Source: Cacajao melanocephalus (taxonomy: Eukaryota > Chordata > Mammalia > Primates > Pitheciidae). From it: 64,000 nt of DNA. A program made the position numbers and the translations under genes. The DNA lies in NCBI GenBank assembly GCA_963573385.1, contig CAUYLG010009113.1:62001-126000 (forward strand), read 5' to 3'. Below the pieces are notes generated by a model. The model did not search any database and had not been told where the DNA came from. It saw nothing but the letters and a program-made list of their open reading frames with translations. Shown one piece after another: positions 15,381 through 29,520 of this stretch (positions within the stretch are counted from its first letter, which is position 1; every line of letters starts with the position of its first letter).

Positions 15381-16022
15381 CTCACAGTGTGTTCCCTCAG
15401 CTTAGAAAACCTCCCTCCTCCTGAAATTTTCTCTACTTAAATAACTCCTATTTTACAACTTGGGCCAAAAATCACCTCTTGTGTGAACTTTTCCATATAG
15501 CCCTTGTTTTTGTGATCTTTTAGCATTTTATTCATAATTCTATCATTTGAAGGAAGAGGTCCCTACCCAATATCTGAACAAAAAACTGAATTCATTGCTT
15601 GCTAAAGCAAGGAAAACTGCACTTTCAGAGGCATTCTCCTTGAGCAAAGCAGAGAGAGCTGATCCTCCTCAGGGCTTGGAGACCCTTAGAGTTCAGGGAC
15701 TGGCAGACTGCCAGAAGCTGGAATGTTTAGGCATTAGTTGACCTTTAGCAGCAGCAGCAAAGCTGGAGTGGGAATGCTGCTGACTGGCTGACTAGCCTGG
15801 GATGTACACTGGAGTTTCGCTGTTACCAGTTGTCTGGCTTTACAACTGTGTGTGTTGTTGGCTAGCTTTCAGAAGCAAGCTGACTGGCTAGCTTACAGAA
15901 GCACAAATGATTGCCAAAGCAAGTTGTTACTAACTCAGCTAAACAGGTACAAAACACAGTTCCGATGGTTATTGGTCACTGTGGCCACAGAACAATAGGT
16001 CTTTTCCAGAAAGGATATGAGA

Positions 16023-16352
<330 letters not shown>

Positions 16353-16424
16353 CAAACTTTTCAGTTTTTATTCTCACCATTGTTACAATGTATTAGGGTA
16401 CAATAACCATACTAATAGTGAACA

Positions 16425-16580
16425 TTCTAACATTTATTGAGCTTTTACTATGTACTATATATTACAGTAAATACTTTAAAAGGATTATCTCATTTAATCC
16501 TTCAAACAAACCCTATAGTTGGCTCGTATTATCCCTCATTTTTCAGACTGTTAACCTTAGGTATCTTACCAGGATTCAAA
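16425..16580 (-). repeat. MIR fragment
   Basis: Reverse MIR: ATTGAGCTTTTACTATGTAC, ATTATCTCATTTAATCCTTC and ACCCTATAGTTGGC. Confidence 0.75.
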
Positions 16581-17241
16581 GACAAACAGAACGACAGCAG
16601 AGGCAGTGCTCTTACCAGTGCATGCTAAGGACTCCGCCTCCTGTTCCTATCACTGTTTCCCCAGGATAGGTAACATGCCTGTCCCAAGCACAAACACCAG
16701 GGCTCATCTCTTTTGCATCCACAACTACAGTGGCCCATTACCTCTCAAGTAGGGGCACCCTCCAATGTCAGTTGTTAAAGGAGTGAAGAAAGAGGGTCCT
16801 GAATCATTCTATTAGTTCAAAACCTAGACTGACGGGCAATAAGAACTGCATCTTGCCATCTACCTGTGCCAAAGTTGATAATAAAACTAACATCCTGCAC
16901 AAACTGTCAACTACATTTATGATTTTGAGAAAGCCAGGCCATAAGATCATATGTTCTACCTGGTTACCAGCCACGTTGTAGCTAATTCTCCATCTTCAAT
17001 ACAACTACTAAACCTAAATGACTAGTCATCAACCTGCCTCAGCTTCTTCAAGGTAGAAGTCCCCACTCCCTACCATTGTTTAGTCACTGGATCCCAGTCA
17101 TAGTGCCCTATGCCCGTATATCTCCGCCCTGCCAGTCTACTTAGTGCCTCATATCAACCTGGAACAGAACCCCGTCAGTTCCTGCCAGTTCCCCTGGAGC
17201 AGCAAGGAGCCAGCCCACTCTAACTTCAGGAAGCCCCTTCT

Positions 17242-17692
17242 TGTATTAGTTTCCAAGGGTTATGGTGATGAATTACCATAATTTGTTGGCTTTTAAACAG
17301 CAGAACTTTATTCTCTCATAGTTGTGGAGGCCAGAAGTCCAAAATCAAGGTTTCAGCAGAGCCAAGCTCTCTTCAAAGTCTCTAAGAAAAAAATCCTTCC
17401 TTGCCTTTCCAGCTCCAGGTGGCTCCTGGCACTCCTTGGCTTGTGGCAGCATCACTTCAGCCTCCGCCCCCAACCTCACGTGGCCTTATTCCCTGCATGT
17501 CTCTCTGCGTCTGCTCCTCTTCTTATAAGGACACCAAGGGTTGGCTTTAGGGCTCACCCTAAATATTCAAGATGATCTCATCTGAATTTTTACATTAACT
17601 ATATCTGCAAAGGCGCTATTTCCAAATAAGATCACATTCTGAGGTTTCAAGTAGACATGAATTTGAGGGAGACACTATTCAACCCACTACTC
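17242..17692 (-). mobile_element. MaLR (MLT1A-like) solitary LTR
   Basis: A reverse-orientation LTR starting TGTATTAGTTTCCAAGGGTT. It has GTGGAGGCCAGAAGTCCAAA, CTTCTTATAAGGACACCA and TCACATTCTGAGG, and ends near CACTATTCAACCC. It lies directly next to one copy of the local duplication at 17,714. Confidence 0.8.
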
Positions 17693-17713
17693 CCCTCAAT
17701 GTACAAGAGGGAA

Positions 17714-17960
17714 AATATCCCCTATAGGGAGATTTCAAAGAAACTCCCTCTTATGGTAAAAGTCCAGTCTCCTCAGCTGTTAGAAATAGAAAAATGTTTG
17801 CAAAGTATCAGAATAAGAAAACTCATTAGGATAGAATCTGAGGCCTTTACAAACTTCCTGTCTAGCTTCCATCACCCCATCCTTTCCACATCCTATGGTA
17901 CAAGGATGACAAATTAGGTGGCAGTTCCACTATCACTCATATCTTTACTCCTCACAACTT
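17714..17960 (+). repeat. Copy B of a local duplication
   Basis: The direct-orientation partner of 15119-15380, about 2.6 kb away and immediately after an MLT1-like LTR. It lacks the CTTACAATCCAGCCC segment and a few other short blocks present in copy A. Confidence 0.85.
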
Positions 17961-18248
17961 ACAAGACGGAAAACAAAGGCCCGCTTAGGCATACTCAACT
18001 CAGCATCACTGATGAAACGCCACGTTCCCGAGCCCAATTTGGCAAATCAAGCAAAACTGACTGATGGTTTTGCCCGAAAAGGGACTGCTAGTGAAACTGT
18101 TAGTTTGAGAACTGAAAGGAAAGGCCAGCTCGGTGTGCATAGGGCAGGCTATTTTCAAAATAAAACAGAGGTCCCAATGTAGCTAAAGCTAAAAAAGGTG
18201 ACTGATTAAAATCACCCATTCCAAAATAAGGAGGCAGATGATTATTTT

Positions 18249-18272
18249 ATGTGTGTGTGTGTGTGTGTGTGG
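18249..18272 (+). repeat. (TG)n microsatellite
   Basis: About 11-12 uninterrupted TG units. Confidence 0.95.
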
Positions 18273-19136
18273 AAGACACACTTCTTAGTCTTGTTTGCAG
18301 TGGAAACATTTCCTTCTAAAGAACACAACACTAAAAGGTTCGAGGCAACTCACATTTAGCAATTAGTTCACAACTAAGAAAGAGGAAGCCAAAATAAACC
18401 AACTTCAGAAGTATCAGTCAACAACAAAATGTGTTCAGCAGTATGGCTTTGCAATCAGATACTGTAATAAACCGTAGGTGTGTCATTTCTGAAATTTTAA
18501 CACAATTATAAACATTTCAATGACAGAAAAATAAAATAACACTCAAGAATTTTTGCAGTTACTGCACTTTCTGATTTAAAAGACTTTAGAAAAATAGAGT
18601 CTGTGAAGACTTTTATTATGTTGAGTTAGAATATTATCTCTATTATCCAGAGATTAGAATCCTGTCTCCTTTAGTGCCAGCTCCCTGCTTCCCCCTCATC
18701 CTGTCGCCTACCTTGAGCCCAACCCCATCTCAGCATAGAGTTGATTACCTCTTGGTAAACTGCCTGGGCTCCTCACTCACCCCTAAACCCTGGAGACTGC
18801 AAAGCTGCATGGGTTAGAGCATAGCTCACCAGATTCCTGCCTGGAACTTAGCTCAAGGATGGCCCTAACATCCAGACCCTTGTTCCTCCAGACTCTTCGT
18901 TACATCAAGAACCAACTGCTGAGTCCCGACTCTGTTTTTTAGCATGAGGTGGGAGTGGAGCACTCAGAGCTGTTTAATAGGGTTTTGCACTTGTTTTCTC
19001 TATTTCCACCTTGATGCTTCACATCAAGTACAAAAGGTCACAGCTGTCAAAGTCTTTATAGGTAACCAGTGGAAAAAAAATAAACAAAATGTAAAAGGAA
19101 AAAGTCTTAAACCATTTGTATTGTCCTATTTTATAT

Positions 19137-19216
19137 TAGATTGGTGCAAAAGTAATCGTGGCTTTTGCCATTGAAACATAACGGCAAAAACCACTATTAC
19201 TTTTGCACCAATCCAA
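19137..19216. mobile_element. MADE1 palindromic mariner-type MITE
   Basis: An 80-bp near-perfect inverted repeat: one end TTGGTGCAAAAGTAATCGTG, the other CACTATTACTTTTGCACCAA, with a short centre. Family knowledge: MADE1 is the internally deleted form of Hsmar1, flanked by TA, and the hairpin source of many miR-548 genes. It lies in FAM13C intron 3, so either strand of the palindrome is transcribed with the gene. Confidence 0.95.
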
Positions 19217-20401
19217 TATTTAGAGTTAAACTAGTTCAGGCTTTTGTTCCATCCTTTTGTCGTTCAGAGGGAGCAATAACTGGGTCTTCAGAGGACCATG
19301 CTCTCTGGGTTCCTAAATCAAATGTCAGTTTCAATACAGCTGAGAAGACAGTAAGCAATGGGGAGGAAAAACCTGACAGAGGGAAGAGGTGGGAGGGTGT
19401 AATGCCCTCCTGTGGATCCACGAGCACAACATTCACTGATTTTCTCCCAGTGAATTTTAAATCTGGTAGGTCATGCCTTTAGTAAGGTCAGTGTTTTCTG
19501 GATTTAAACACACTAAAAGCCAACTGCTACCCCTACCATGCTGGCAAATTGACCTACCTTTAAACCTTTAGTCTCCCTTTGGTTATTTCAAGTTAGCTAC
19601 AGCTGAAAAGCCTAAAAATCTAACACCAGAATGACCTTTCCTATTGGAAATTTCCCTGGCATGCGGCAACATTACCAAGCCAAGCAATCATAATATTGTA
19701 GCTCAGCATGTTAAAGAACAAAAGAGGCAGTGCTGAACATCGTTGTTCCTGTAAGAAATCCCCTAATTGTGGCTACAACTTATTAAGCAGTAAAGGTAGA
19801 GACGGTTCAGCTAAAATAAAAAAAGGTTCATAACAAAACATGATGAGCTTTGTTGGGTGGGAAGGCAAAGTTCCTTCCTAATTTAAGCATATCAGTTACC
19901 TGTGCCTGGAGGTATCTACATAATAAAATGATGCTTAAAATAGTTAACTTATCCTCACCTGTGACACTAGCGTCAGTATAGAGCGGCAGTTTTCAAAGCC
20001 ACAACGTTCTGGCTGGCTGCTTATCTCCAACAGGATTAATGCTCAAAACATGGCTCTCTTGTTCTGTCTGTTTGTGCCAGGAGCGATGTCACTGTTGATC
20101 ATTTTAACACAGAAGCTGGCTCATAACAGTCCACCTTCCTGTTGACTTGATGACAGCCTCTGCTCATGGCAGTATCCTATGGGAAGGTGGTGTACAGACT
20201 TTGAGGGCAAAATTTCAAACTTTTTGAGAACATCTGTCCAATTTTCAAGGCTTTATTATCCCAAGAGACTGAGCAGCTTTTTCCAGGATGTTTCATGCTG
20301 TTTGAACATTCAAGATAAAATAAATAGTGCAAAAAGCCTCCTAGACTTAGTCTGCTAACTTCCTTTCCTATGCTGTCTTTAACTACCCTTTAAGGTTTGA
20401 A

Positions 20402-20425
20402 CTAAAAAAAAAAAAAAAAAAAAAA
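20402..20425 (+). repeat. Poly-A run
   Basis: About 22 uninterrupted A, followed by a further A-rich stretch to about 20,447. No retroelement body was recognised upstream. Confidence 0.9.
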
Positions 20426-20542
20426 GAAAATAAAAAGAAAAAAAATCATGGCAGCTCTCAGATCACATGGGTACAGCTGGTTATTTCTACCTTGGGAGGA
20501 GAAGGTGCATTTGATTAAATGTTCATGCCATTCATTCTTGAT

Positions 20543-20748
20543 AGGGTCACCCAGAGTTAGTAGATAAAAACACAGGATGCCCAGTTAAATTTGAATTTTA
20601 GATAATGAATTTACATTTAGTAAGTAATTTACATAAGTATATCCCATGCAATATTTGAGACATACTTAATCTAAAAATTCTTTGTTGTTTATTCGAAATT
20701 CAAATTTAACTGGGCATCCCATATTTTATGTGGCAACTACATCTCTGG
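20543..20748. mobile_element. Palindromic non-autonomous DNA transposon (MITE-like)
   Basis: Two perfect 24-bp inverted arms at 20575-20598 and 20696-20719 (core GGATGCCCAGTTAAATTTG) are separated by 97 nt. Weaker pairing extends outward (AGGGTCACCCAG against GTGGCAACTAC). This matches a known class of human palindromic MITEs. I suspect the MER53 type but am not certain of the name. Confidence 0.8.
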
Positions 20749-21584
20749 AAAACTATGGAGCCCAAAATTGTAGGCTTGAGATTAGTATGTTACGTCTCAG
20801 TTCCTGAGTGCTATTTAATCATGTTTAATAAAGTTAAGATAAGCAATTCTTAGTTACCCAAAATGTCAGTTCATTTTATTTCTGCTATCCAGACTTTCCA
20901 AACAGCTTTACTTCTAAGCTCCAAAACAGGGTAAGTCCTTGATAAGCTGTTTTCTTTGCCTAAAGAACACCCTGCTCTTGGATAAATATCACAAAGAACA
21001 TGAGGATGTGCATTTGCATATGCATGTGTGTGCAGAAACCCAGCTCCCATATCTGACAATATCCAGATTGTTAAATCCCCTTTCTTTAGGAAGTATTTTT
21101 GAATCAAATTTTAAAATGTCTCTAAATCATGGCACCACAGGTTCGGCTGGCATAACCCAAAGTCACTCCAATCTTCTAACGAGAGCAACACCACCATTAT
21201 TCCTAAATAAAACAGCAAAATTAATGAGCTTGAAGTTTCATTTGGCAGTAACAAAGAAATCAATGCTAGACCTACTTCTTTGTTCCCTATAATGATGAAG
21301 CAGGTGTTTCACTGAAGGGATGCTTGTACAAAAGTTTAGTTCCTGTTCAAAACAATAATATAGTAGCACATATATCCTTTGGTGATACTTAATTAACTTA
21401 ATATTCTTCTTCTTTTAGTCTTTGACATTAATAACATTAGTACTTCAGTGGTGTGAAGGGCTAGAAAAGAAAAAAAACCAATTAACTTCATCTTGCTTTG
21501 GGTTATGCGCTATTTTGAGTAGGGGATGTGGAAGTCATTAGTGCTATTGTCCAGTATTTCATTCTCCCTCTTAGGACATATTGT

Positions 21585-21945
21585 AGAATTGTACTTCCTG
21601 GTCCATTGAGTTATGGGGTTGTGGTTATGGTGAAGCACATGACCAGCTCTGGCTAATTAGTAGAGAATGGAAATGCCATGTGTTACCTCAGGCCTGGATC
21701 TTGTAATAGTTGGTGCAGGACCCTCAAGATATCTTGCTCTCTCACTTGGAAACCAGCAACATTCAAGACCACAACTGTTTCATTAGCTTGAGTCTTTAGT
21801 TGACTGAGGTGAACAGACACCTACTGGTGACCAGTGATGGCTATATACCATGCGTGAGAAATGCACTTCGGTGGGTTTAAATCTCTAAGGATTTAGGTTA
21901 TTTGTTATTGCAGCAGAGTTCAGCCTAGCCCAACTCATGAAACAC
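21585..21945 (+). mobile_element. MaLR (MLT1-like) LTR fragment
   Basis: Diverged MLT1 features: ACCAGCTCTGGCTAATTAGT, CCTGGATCTTGTAATA, CCTACTGGTGACCAGTGATG, and a 3' end GGTTATTTGTTATTGCAGCA followed by CCTAGCCCAA. Confidence 0.65.
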
Positions 21946-22059
21946 GCAATTAAGGAGGTTTTTGTGTTTATGCAACCCCTGAGTCTATAAAACACTTTAA
22001 AAACTACTTCTAATCCCCTAAAATTTGAATGCTTAAGTTTAGATCATTTTCATGATATA

Positions 22060-22215
22060 AACATTATCATTAACTTTAATCCTCAACAACCTCTTAAGAT
22101 AGATGTAATTTGTTATCTCCAGTTTAAAGATAGAAAAAATGACACAAAGAGCTGGTAAATGATACTTAAAGTCACAGAGAAAGAAAGTAGCAGAAGGAAT
22201 TTGAACCCATGTCCA
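22060..22215 (-). repeat. MIR fragment
   Basis: Reverse MIR: TTAATCCTCAACAACCTCTT, AAAGTCACAGAGAAAGAAAG and GGAATTTGAACCCATGTCC. Confidence 0.75.
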
Positions 22216-25200
22216 ACTGCAGCTATGGACCATGCGCTTTACCACATCATTAAATTGCAACTCAACTATTTATCTCTTGGGTTTATTAAAGGAAACATCT
22301 ACATAGTAGAGGCAGCGGGTCTTGGAACCTGATGGAGGGTCAACAGATACCAATAGGGACAAAGGTGCCTCATGGATGCTCTTCTTCTCTCCATGTATCA
22401 GTAGATCTTGATTGGACTGAATTTATAGGGCTATATAATGGTAGAAACTCTCTTTGGAACCATTTAGGAAAAACCATAAATTCTATACATCAGAATTTAT
22501 TTAAGTATGCAAAACATGCATAGGAAGTGGCAAATGGACAATTTTAACAGTCATCCTGTACGGCAGCCATCTGTACCTCTGTTTAATATTCCAAGCAGCA
22601 CGTAAGTAGGAATCAGTTCTTACCATCCTCCATTGCAACACTCAACCAACACCATCAATACCTTCATGTTTATTATTTTAAGGAGGATTCTTCCGTAACT
22701 TCCATCACAGACGGAGTGTCAGTTATATAATGTGGCCCTGAGTGCTACAATACCAAATTACCAAATTCTCCATTGATTAACTTAAAAGTCTCAAATAAAT
22801 TACATTGTTTTGAATGCAAACTCTGAGTGCTAGGTTTTTACATTTCTGAGATGTATTGCCCAGGCAGACTAAGTACATCACTTCATTTAAGATTCCTTCA
22901 TGTGAGTATTTAAGCTGAATATATTTGTATTTTCCAAAAAAAAAAAAAAAAAGTGATAAAGTGATTTTACAGACATCTCAGGTTCCCTCCTAAAAATACC
23001 ATTTTTCATCAGCTTAATCATTTAGCTTTAACAACAGGCTTAATTCAAAGAGGAGGATCAGAATCTGATAGACCACAAGAAACCAGTAAACCCAAACATT
23101 TCACTCAGCTGATCTCACTTTCAGGACCCTGCATTTCTCGGAGCCCTGTCACCCTGAAACTTCACCATTTTATCTTGGGACAGTGAAGGAGAACTTGGAA
23201 CACAGACCCAGAGAACCACTTTTCTTCCTGACCAGTAACAGATCTTCCAGAAACTGACATATAAAATATAAACTGGAGCTGCTAAATCATGCATGAGAAA
23301 TAATACAACACAAACTAATGTGTCAAAACAATTGTCTAACTAAGACCAATTGTTAGGATCTCGGTGAATTCAAGCTCTAGACACACTGCAAGAAGCAAGC
23401 CCTCAAAGGCATATTCAGAACCTAACAGAAAATTCCACTGAAAAGCGAGTGGAATTTCTATTTGAGGTTTATTTTAGCTTTTCAGTGCTCTCAGAATCAA
23501 TCAGCTGTTCTGGTTTTCTTGCTGTAAGTTTGAAGTTGCTCAGTGGATCAGTAATATATCAAGAAAAAATGCACATTAAGTACATCCATAATTGAAAATA
23601 TAATCTTAGTTCTTTTGGGGGGGGGGGTAGAAGAGAAATGGCCCAGAATTAACTATTGTCCTTATCTTAATTTAGAGTCTAATACAGTAAGAATAAGAAC
23701 TATGCTCTCCGATACCAGAAATATAGTAAATACTTTATAGTTAGGTTATTTTGCCTGAATGTGTCTAGGGAGCTTTTTGTCTCTAAAAAGATAAAGATGA
23801 AAATTTCACAATCAGACCTAGATCTCTCTTCAGTCTCTTAACACATCTACAGGGACAAGTGGAAGAAACCTGATGCTGATATACACCAGACCAAACAGCT
23901 GGTCTCGCCGAGGAGGTGGATTAGCAGTATGATCACAGCGTACAGCTCACTGCAGAAAAGCTCTACATAGCCTCCTACTTTTTGTCTTCTGCTAAAATAG
24001 CCATCAGAGGGGAGGGCAGCAGGACAGTGCATAGCATGATGCCAGATGGCAGGGAGTGGGGATGACAAGACTGCATCTATCATTGCTAAAAATAAGTGCC
24101 CTCCGGACAGTTATGAGGTCCATTACAGGAAGTTGGTTCTGTTAGTTAAGTCTAATCCTCCCCAAATTGGGTTGTCAAGGATTAATTTTATGACTTACGT
24201 GGTGATCAATACAGGATCATTGTTAATTTTTCATGAAATATTATAACATATAATCTATACCCTAAATTGGTTCTCCTTCTTGAAAACGGTGTTTGCTGTC
24301 TAATTAGGTATTACATAAGAGTAAACTGTCACTGGATTCCACTTTGATCAGGAGTTTATGCTTAGCAACAGCCAACTCAACATCTCATTCTAACTTCAAG
24401 TTCATCATCTCAAGGAACTCTGGCAATAGCATCCCTAAAACTTGTCCTTCCAGGAGACAGATCATTAAATTGTCCTCATCCAAGGCATTGTTTTGAAAAG
24501 CCTATTGTCTAAGGAAGAAAGAGATAAGCAGAAAGGAAAACTGACTCCAATTCAAATAAATATTCTCCTTATTCTAAATACCTTAACTTATTCGAGGGCA
24601 TTCTTGCATTGCCTTCCAGTTCCTGGTCTTCTGTGATATCAGCAAATATAACTAAATCTCTCCCATTTTCATTTTTTCATTCAAAGCAGGTACAAAACTG
24701 CAATCAGTCATTCATGAATGCACACAAAATCTCAGATTCTGCCACCCTACCCATGGTTCACTCTCATATAAGTGGTCAATGCCAACATTAAAGAAAAGTT
24801 GCTCAAAATAAAATTTGAATCTGATCCTCCAGAAGTAGAACTTCTGATTCTGACTTTGGGGATCAGAATAAAGGTAAGAAAAGTCAAACATTAGGCCAAA
24901 CTTTCAACAATTACCATCTGGCTCCTTTTATCAGTTTCACACCTTTGTTTTTAACCTGGTTAGGATCAGCCTGAAGAGCCACTCTGAGGTCCTACCTCCA
25001 AATTTTGTGAAAAAAAGAACCCAGAAATGGCAGTAGTGTAACATCTATGATGGTGCTCTTCAGTTTCAAAGAGGGTTGGTTTTAAATTTATGAAGGTTGT
25101 GCCCATAAGGCCTTCATAAGTGATTTTGGGGAAGGATGATCCTATAGCACAACCACTAGAACTCAGTATCTTGATGATGGCAACAAGCATCAGGCAGGAT

Positions 25201-26113
25201 TTGTAGCTGCCACATAAGCTCAAATTCCCCCGAATAAATCCAGCTTTACAAACAGAACCACTCTCTCAACTATACTGCATGGTAAACCCAATTAATGTGA
25301 CATTTTTTCCTGCGATGAAAACTCTTATGAAATAGTTTTATCGAATTCTTCCATATTGGTCCAAGTCCTGATGGAGCTTTGCTTGACATTAGAGAATGAC
25401 ACCGATCAGTGATAAGTGTAGTTATTATTTAGAACGTTGACTTATCCACAGCCTTATTTCTTTCATTTGAATCTAGCAATATCTAGGTCACTGATTTTCA
25501 CACAGGGATGCACTTGAGACTTGTCTGTTGAGTTTCATGACCTACTCCAGACTTCCATGAATCTTTTAAGAGTATTATATCTTGAGAGTTTTTTTCTCTG
25601 TAAAAAAAACTATATTCATTCATTTTTATAAAATCAGAAATAACATTCCCTGACTTCTTTGAAAATCGGCTTACTCATTATCCTCAAGACATTCTAATTT
25701 TGGTGGAATAATTTTACTGTCTTCGTTTGCATGTCACATTATGTGCTATGCTTATTATAAACTCTCATCAGACCTTTCGCATTTTAAAACTATCGGTAGT
25801 AAACTAACCACAGCCATTTCTATTTCTGTCATCTATAGATGGTTTCATTTCCTCCAATGCCTGCCTGAGGTTTTATTCAGCATTAGGCTACAGTTTGTGT
25901 CTTTGGCAAAGATAAATCTCAACAGCCTCATAGTAAAGGACCAGACACTTTAAACAACTGACGTTTCAAATGACAGACTCTTGGATACAGGCATATGATG
26001 ACACCAGTGGACTGAGTTGGGATTTGTAGAACTTTAGTGGAGAAGCAGACAGCGTCATGATACCACTAACCCGAGATCAAGAGGAACAAGAATTAATTAC
26101 ACAAGACTGACTG

Positions 26114-26409
<296 letters not shown>

Positions 26410-27665
26410 CTAATAAAATTTTATTTTATTTATTTAATATATCATTGTTTTATTGTTCTATTTTTGAATATATAACAAGTCCTCTCTATGATTAAATTAT
26501 CCGCAACTCACAACAATTTAGTAGATGCTGCTAATATAAACTGAAATGAAACATTTAAAAATAGTATCTGAGTCTCACTAATCCCTAGAGTTCAGAAACT
26601 CATACTAAGTGTCCTTACATTATTATGGCACTAGGATAATTTATATGCATTCAATAATAATCTGTCTTCTTTTAACCCAGATATAATTGGAAAATTCCAT
26701 TATTCAACACATGTCTTGCTTGGAATGGAAAGCATTTGAGAATGCAGCTCATTGTATCAGATAGAACAGGCCACTTCAATTCCAGTGGGAATTTTACCTG
26801 CAGTCCAGGATTCCAATGCTGTATTATAAGCAAAGACTATACAAGCATGTTTCTCCCCTAAAATCTACCTGTGTATGAGCAACAGGTTGGGAATTACATA
26901 CTCCATTAGCACCTTATTACAAGTGACAAGTGTGGAATTTCTGTGAGGCCAGACTACAGGATGATAAGAATAAAGGCACTCTGAGGAGAGATGGATGGTC
27001 ACCCTGAAGTTTACTATGTCATAGGTGACCGGTGGTAGGAGATTCAAGGTCAGAACATCCCTGGGATCAGTCAGACTCTGGGGACAGCCCTTGGGGAACC
27101 TGTGCCCTCCCCAGTATTACTTTCCTAATTAGTTAGATGATGGAGTGCCTTCTGTAATAATCTCAAGCTAATCATAACTCAAATGGTATTTCACACTCAC
27201 ATCTCTGCAACAACAGTTACACTCGGTTTAAGATAATTGCAACACAGCTTCATTAATGCAGAGGGTATTTTCAACTCACTATGAAATTAACTGACTAAAT
27301 AAAAGATTGCAATGCCAAGGAAGAAGGATGATAAAAATCATAAGGCAAATAACAAAATTGCAAGGTTAAAAAACCTGCCCAGCCAAAGCTGTTATAACAG
27401 GAAGATCTCCTGATGCACATTTGCTAAATAGGACTGGGCTTAAAAGTTACTACAAAATTAACCTATTACACTTACAGCCTCCCACATAATTTTAAAGTTA
27501 ACATTTAATGTTAACAAAAAAGCAAAGTTAACACTTATGGAACATCCGTGGCCCCAAAACTATGTTAGGTGCATTACAAGTAAAATCTCAATGCTGGAAA
27601 TATTAACCTCTTTTTAAGGGTAAAGTAGATTATATTAACTCAATCTATTTTAAAAGCATCATAAA

Positions 27666-27958
27666 GGCCAGGCATGGTGGCTCACTCTTATAACCCCAGA
27701 ACTTTGGGAGGCTGAGGCAGGCGGATCATGAGGTCAGGACTTGCCTGGTCAACATGGTGAAACCCTGTCTCTATCAAGAAAATACCAAAATTAGCTTGGC
27801 ATGACAGCTTGCACCTGTAGTCCCAGCTTATAGGGGAGGCTGAAGTGGGAGGATCGCTGGAACCTGGTGGTGGAGGTTGCAGTGACCTGACATTGTGCCA
27901 CTGTACTCCAGCCTGGGTGACACAGTGAGACCTTGTCTCAGAAAAAAAAAAAAAAAAA
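27666..27958 (+). repeat. Alu element
   Basis: Forward Alu from GGCCAGGCATGGTGGCTCA to an A17 tail. It is moderately diverged (for example, CTTATAACCCCAGAACTTTG). Confidence 0.95.
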
Positions 27959-28344
27959 GCATCGTAAATTTCATAAATTATATGAGGGAATTTTAGGATA
28001 AAAAATCAGTCTTTGCTACATTTTTACACAAAATTTTTTTAAATTAATAAAATATCCATTTATTATCAAAATGTACTAGAAAGATGTTTCCTTTATTCAT
28101 TTAAATATTTATTGACCTCAGAAAACCAGATACTACACACACATATATACTTTAATGTTTATTCCAACGTGCTAAACTTCAGCCTAAAAGAATAGCTCTG
28201 GATGAAACTGAGTATTTTGATTTTGCTGAGCAGAGTCCCCACCTCTGAGGCATGAAAACATCCTGGTTGAATGAAAACAGAGAGATCCTCCTCCATCTTC
28301 CCCCACAAAAGAATGCAGCTGCTCCTTTAAATCAAAGTCCAATA

Positions 28345-28651
28345 GCTGGGCACTGTGGCTCATGCCTGTTCCCAACACTTTGGGAGGCTGAGGCGGGTGG
28401 ATCACCTGAGGTCAGAAGTTCGAGACCAGCCTGGCCAACATGGCGAAACCCTGTCTCTACTAAAAATACGCACACACACACAAAATTAGTTGGGCATGGT
28501 GGCGGGTGCCTGTAATCCTAGCTACTTAGGAGGCTGAGGCAGGAGAATTGCTTGAACCCAGGAGGCAGAGGTTACAGTGAGCTGAGATCATACCACTGCT
28601 CTTCAGTCTGGGGGAGAGAACAAGACTCTCTCTCCAAGTAAATAAATAAAT
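28345..28651 (+). repeat. Alu element with a perfect 15-bp target duplication
   Basis: Forward Alu (GCTGGGCACTGTGGCTCA ...) with a CA-repeat in the middle A-rich linker and an AAAT-type tail. The direct repeat AATCAAAGTCCAATA occurs exactly at 28330-28344 and 28652-28666. It is antisense to FAM13C and about 250 bp downstream of exon 3. Confidence 0.96.
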
Positions 28652-28851
28652 AATCAAAGTCCAATATTTAAGAACACATTTAAAAGGGCATCAAATTATT
28701 AGCCAGCTCAGAGCACCCAACTTTTAACCTGCAAGAGCTTCCACCTGTCTCAGGCCGGCAGAGCACGCAATGACAAGTCATGCCAATCCCCTCCCGCAAA
28801 ACAGTGCACTCAAATCGTCTGCCAGAAACGTCTGCCCTAACCTGAGAATCA

Positions 28852-29280
<429 letters not shown>

Positions 29281-29389
29281 TCACTTCCCCTTCCCTTCTG
29301 ATCTTTGTTAATGGATACAAACTTTGTGTAGTTGTAACTATGTACATATCATTATTATTTATTTTTAAATTTTCACTTTAAGAAGCTTT

Positions 29390-29520
29390 CGCATATATCA
29401 CATTTCCCTCTCACAATAATGATGTGATATTTTCAGGTGAGAGATCATCATCCCTACTTTATAGATGAAGACTCTAAGAGATTAAATCACATTCCTAATG
29501 GAAGAACTAATCCACACAGA
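29390..29520 (-). repeat. MIR fragment
   Basis: Reverse MIR: CTCACAATAATGATGTGATA, CTACTTTATAGATGAAGACT and GAGATTAAATCACATTCC. It is about 285 bp upstream of FAM13C exon 3. Confidence 0.65.
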
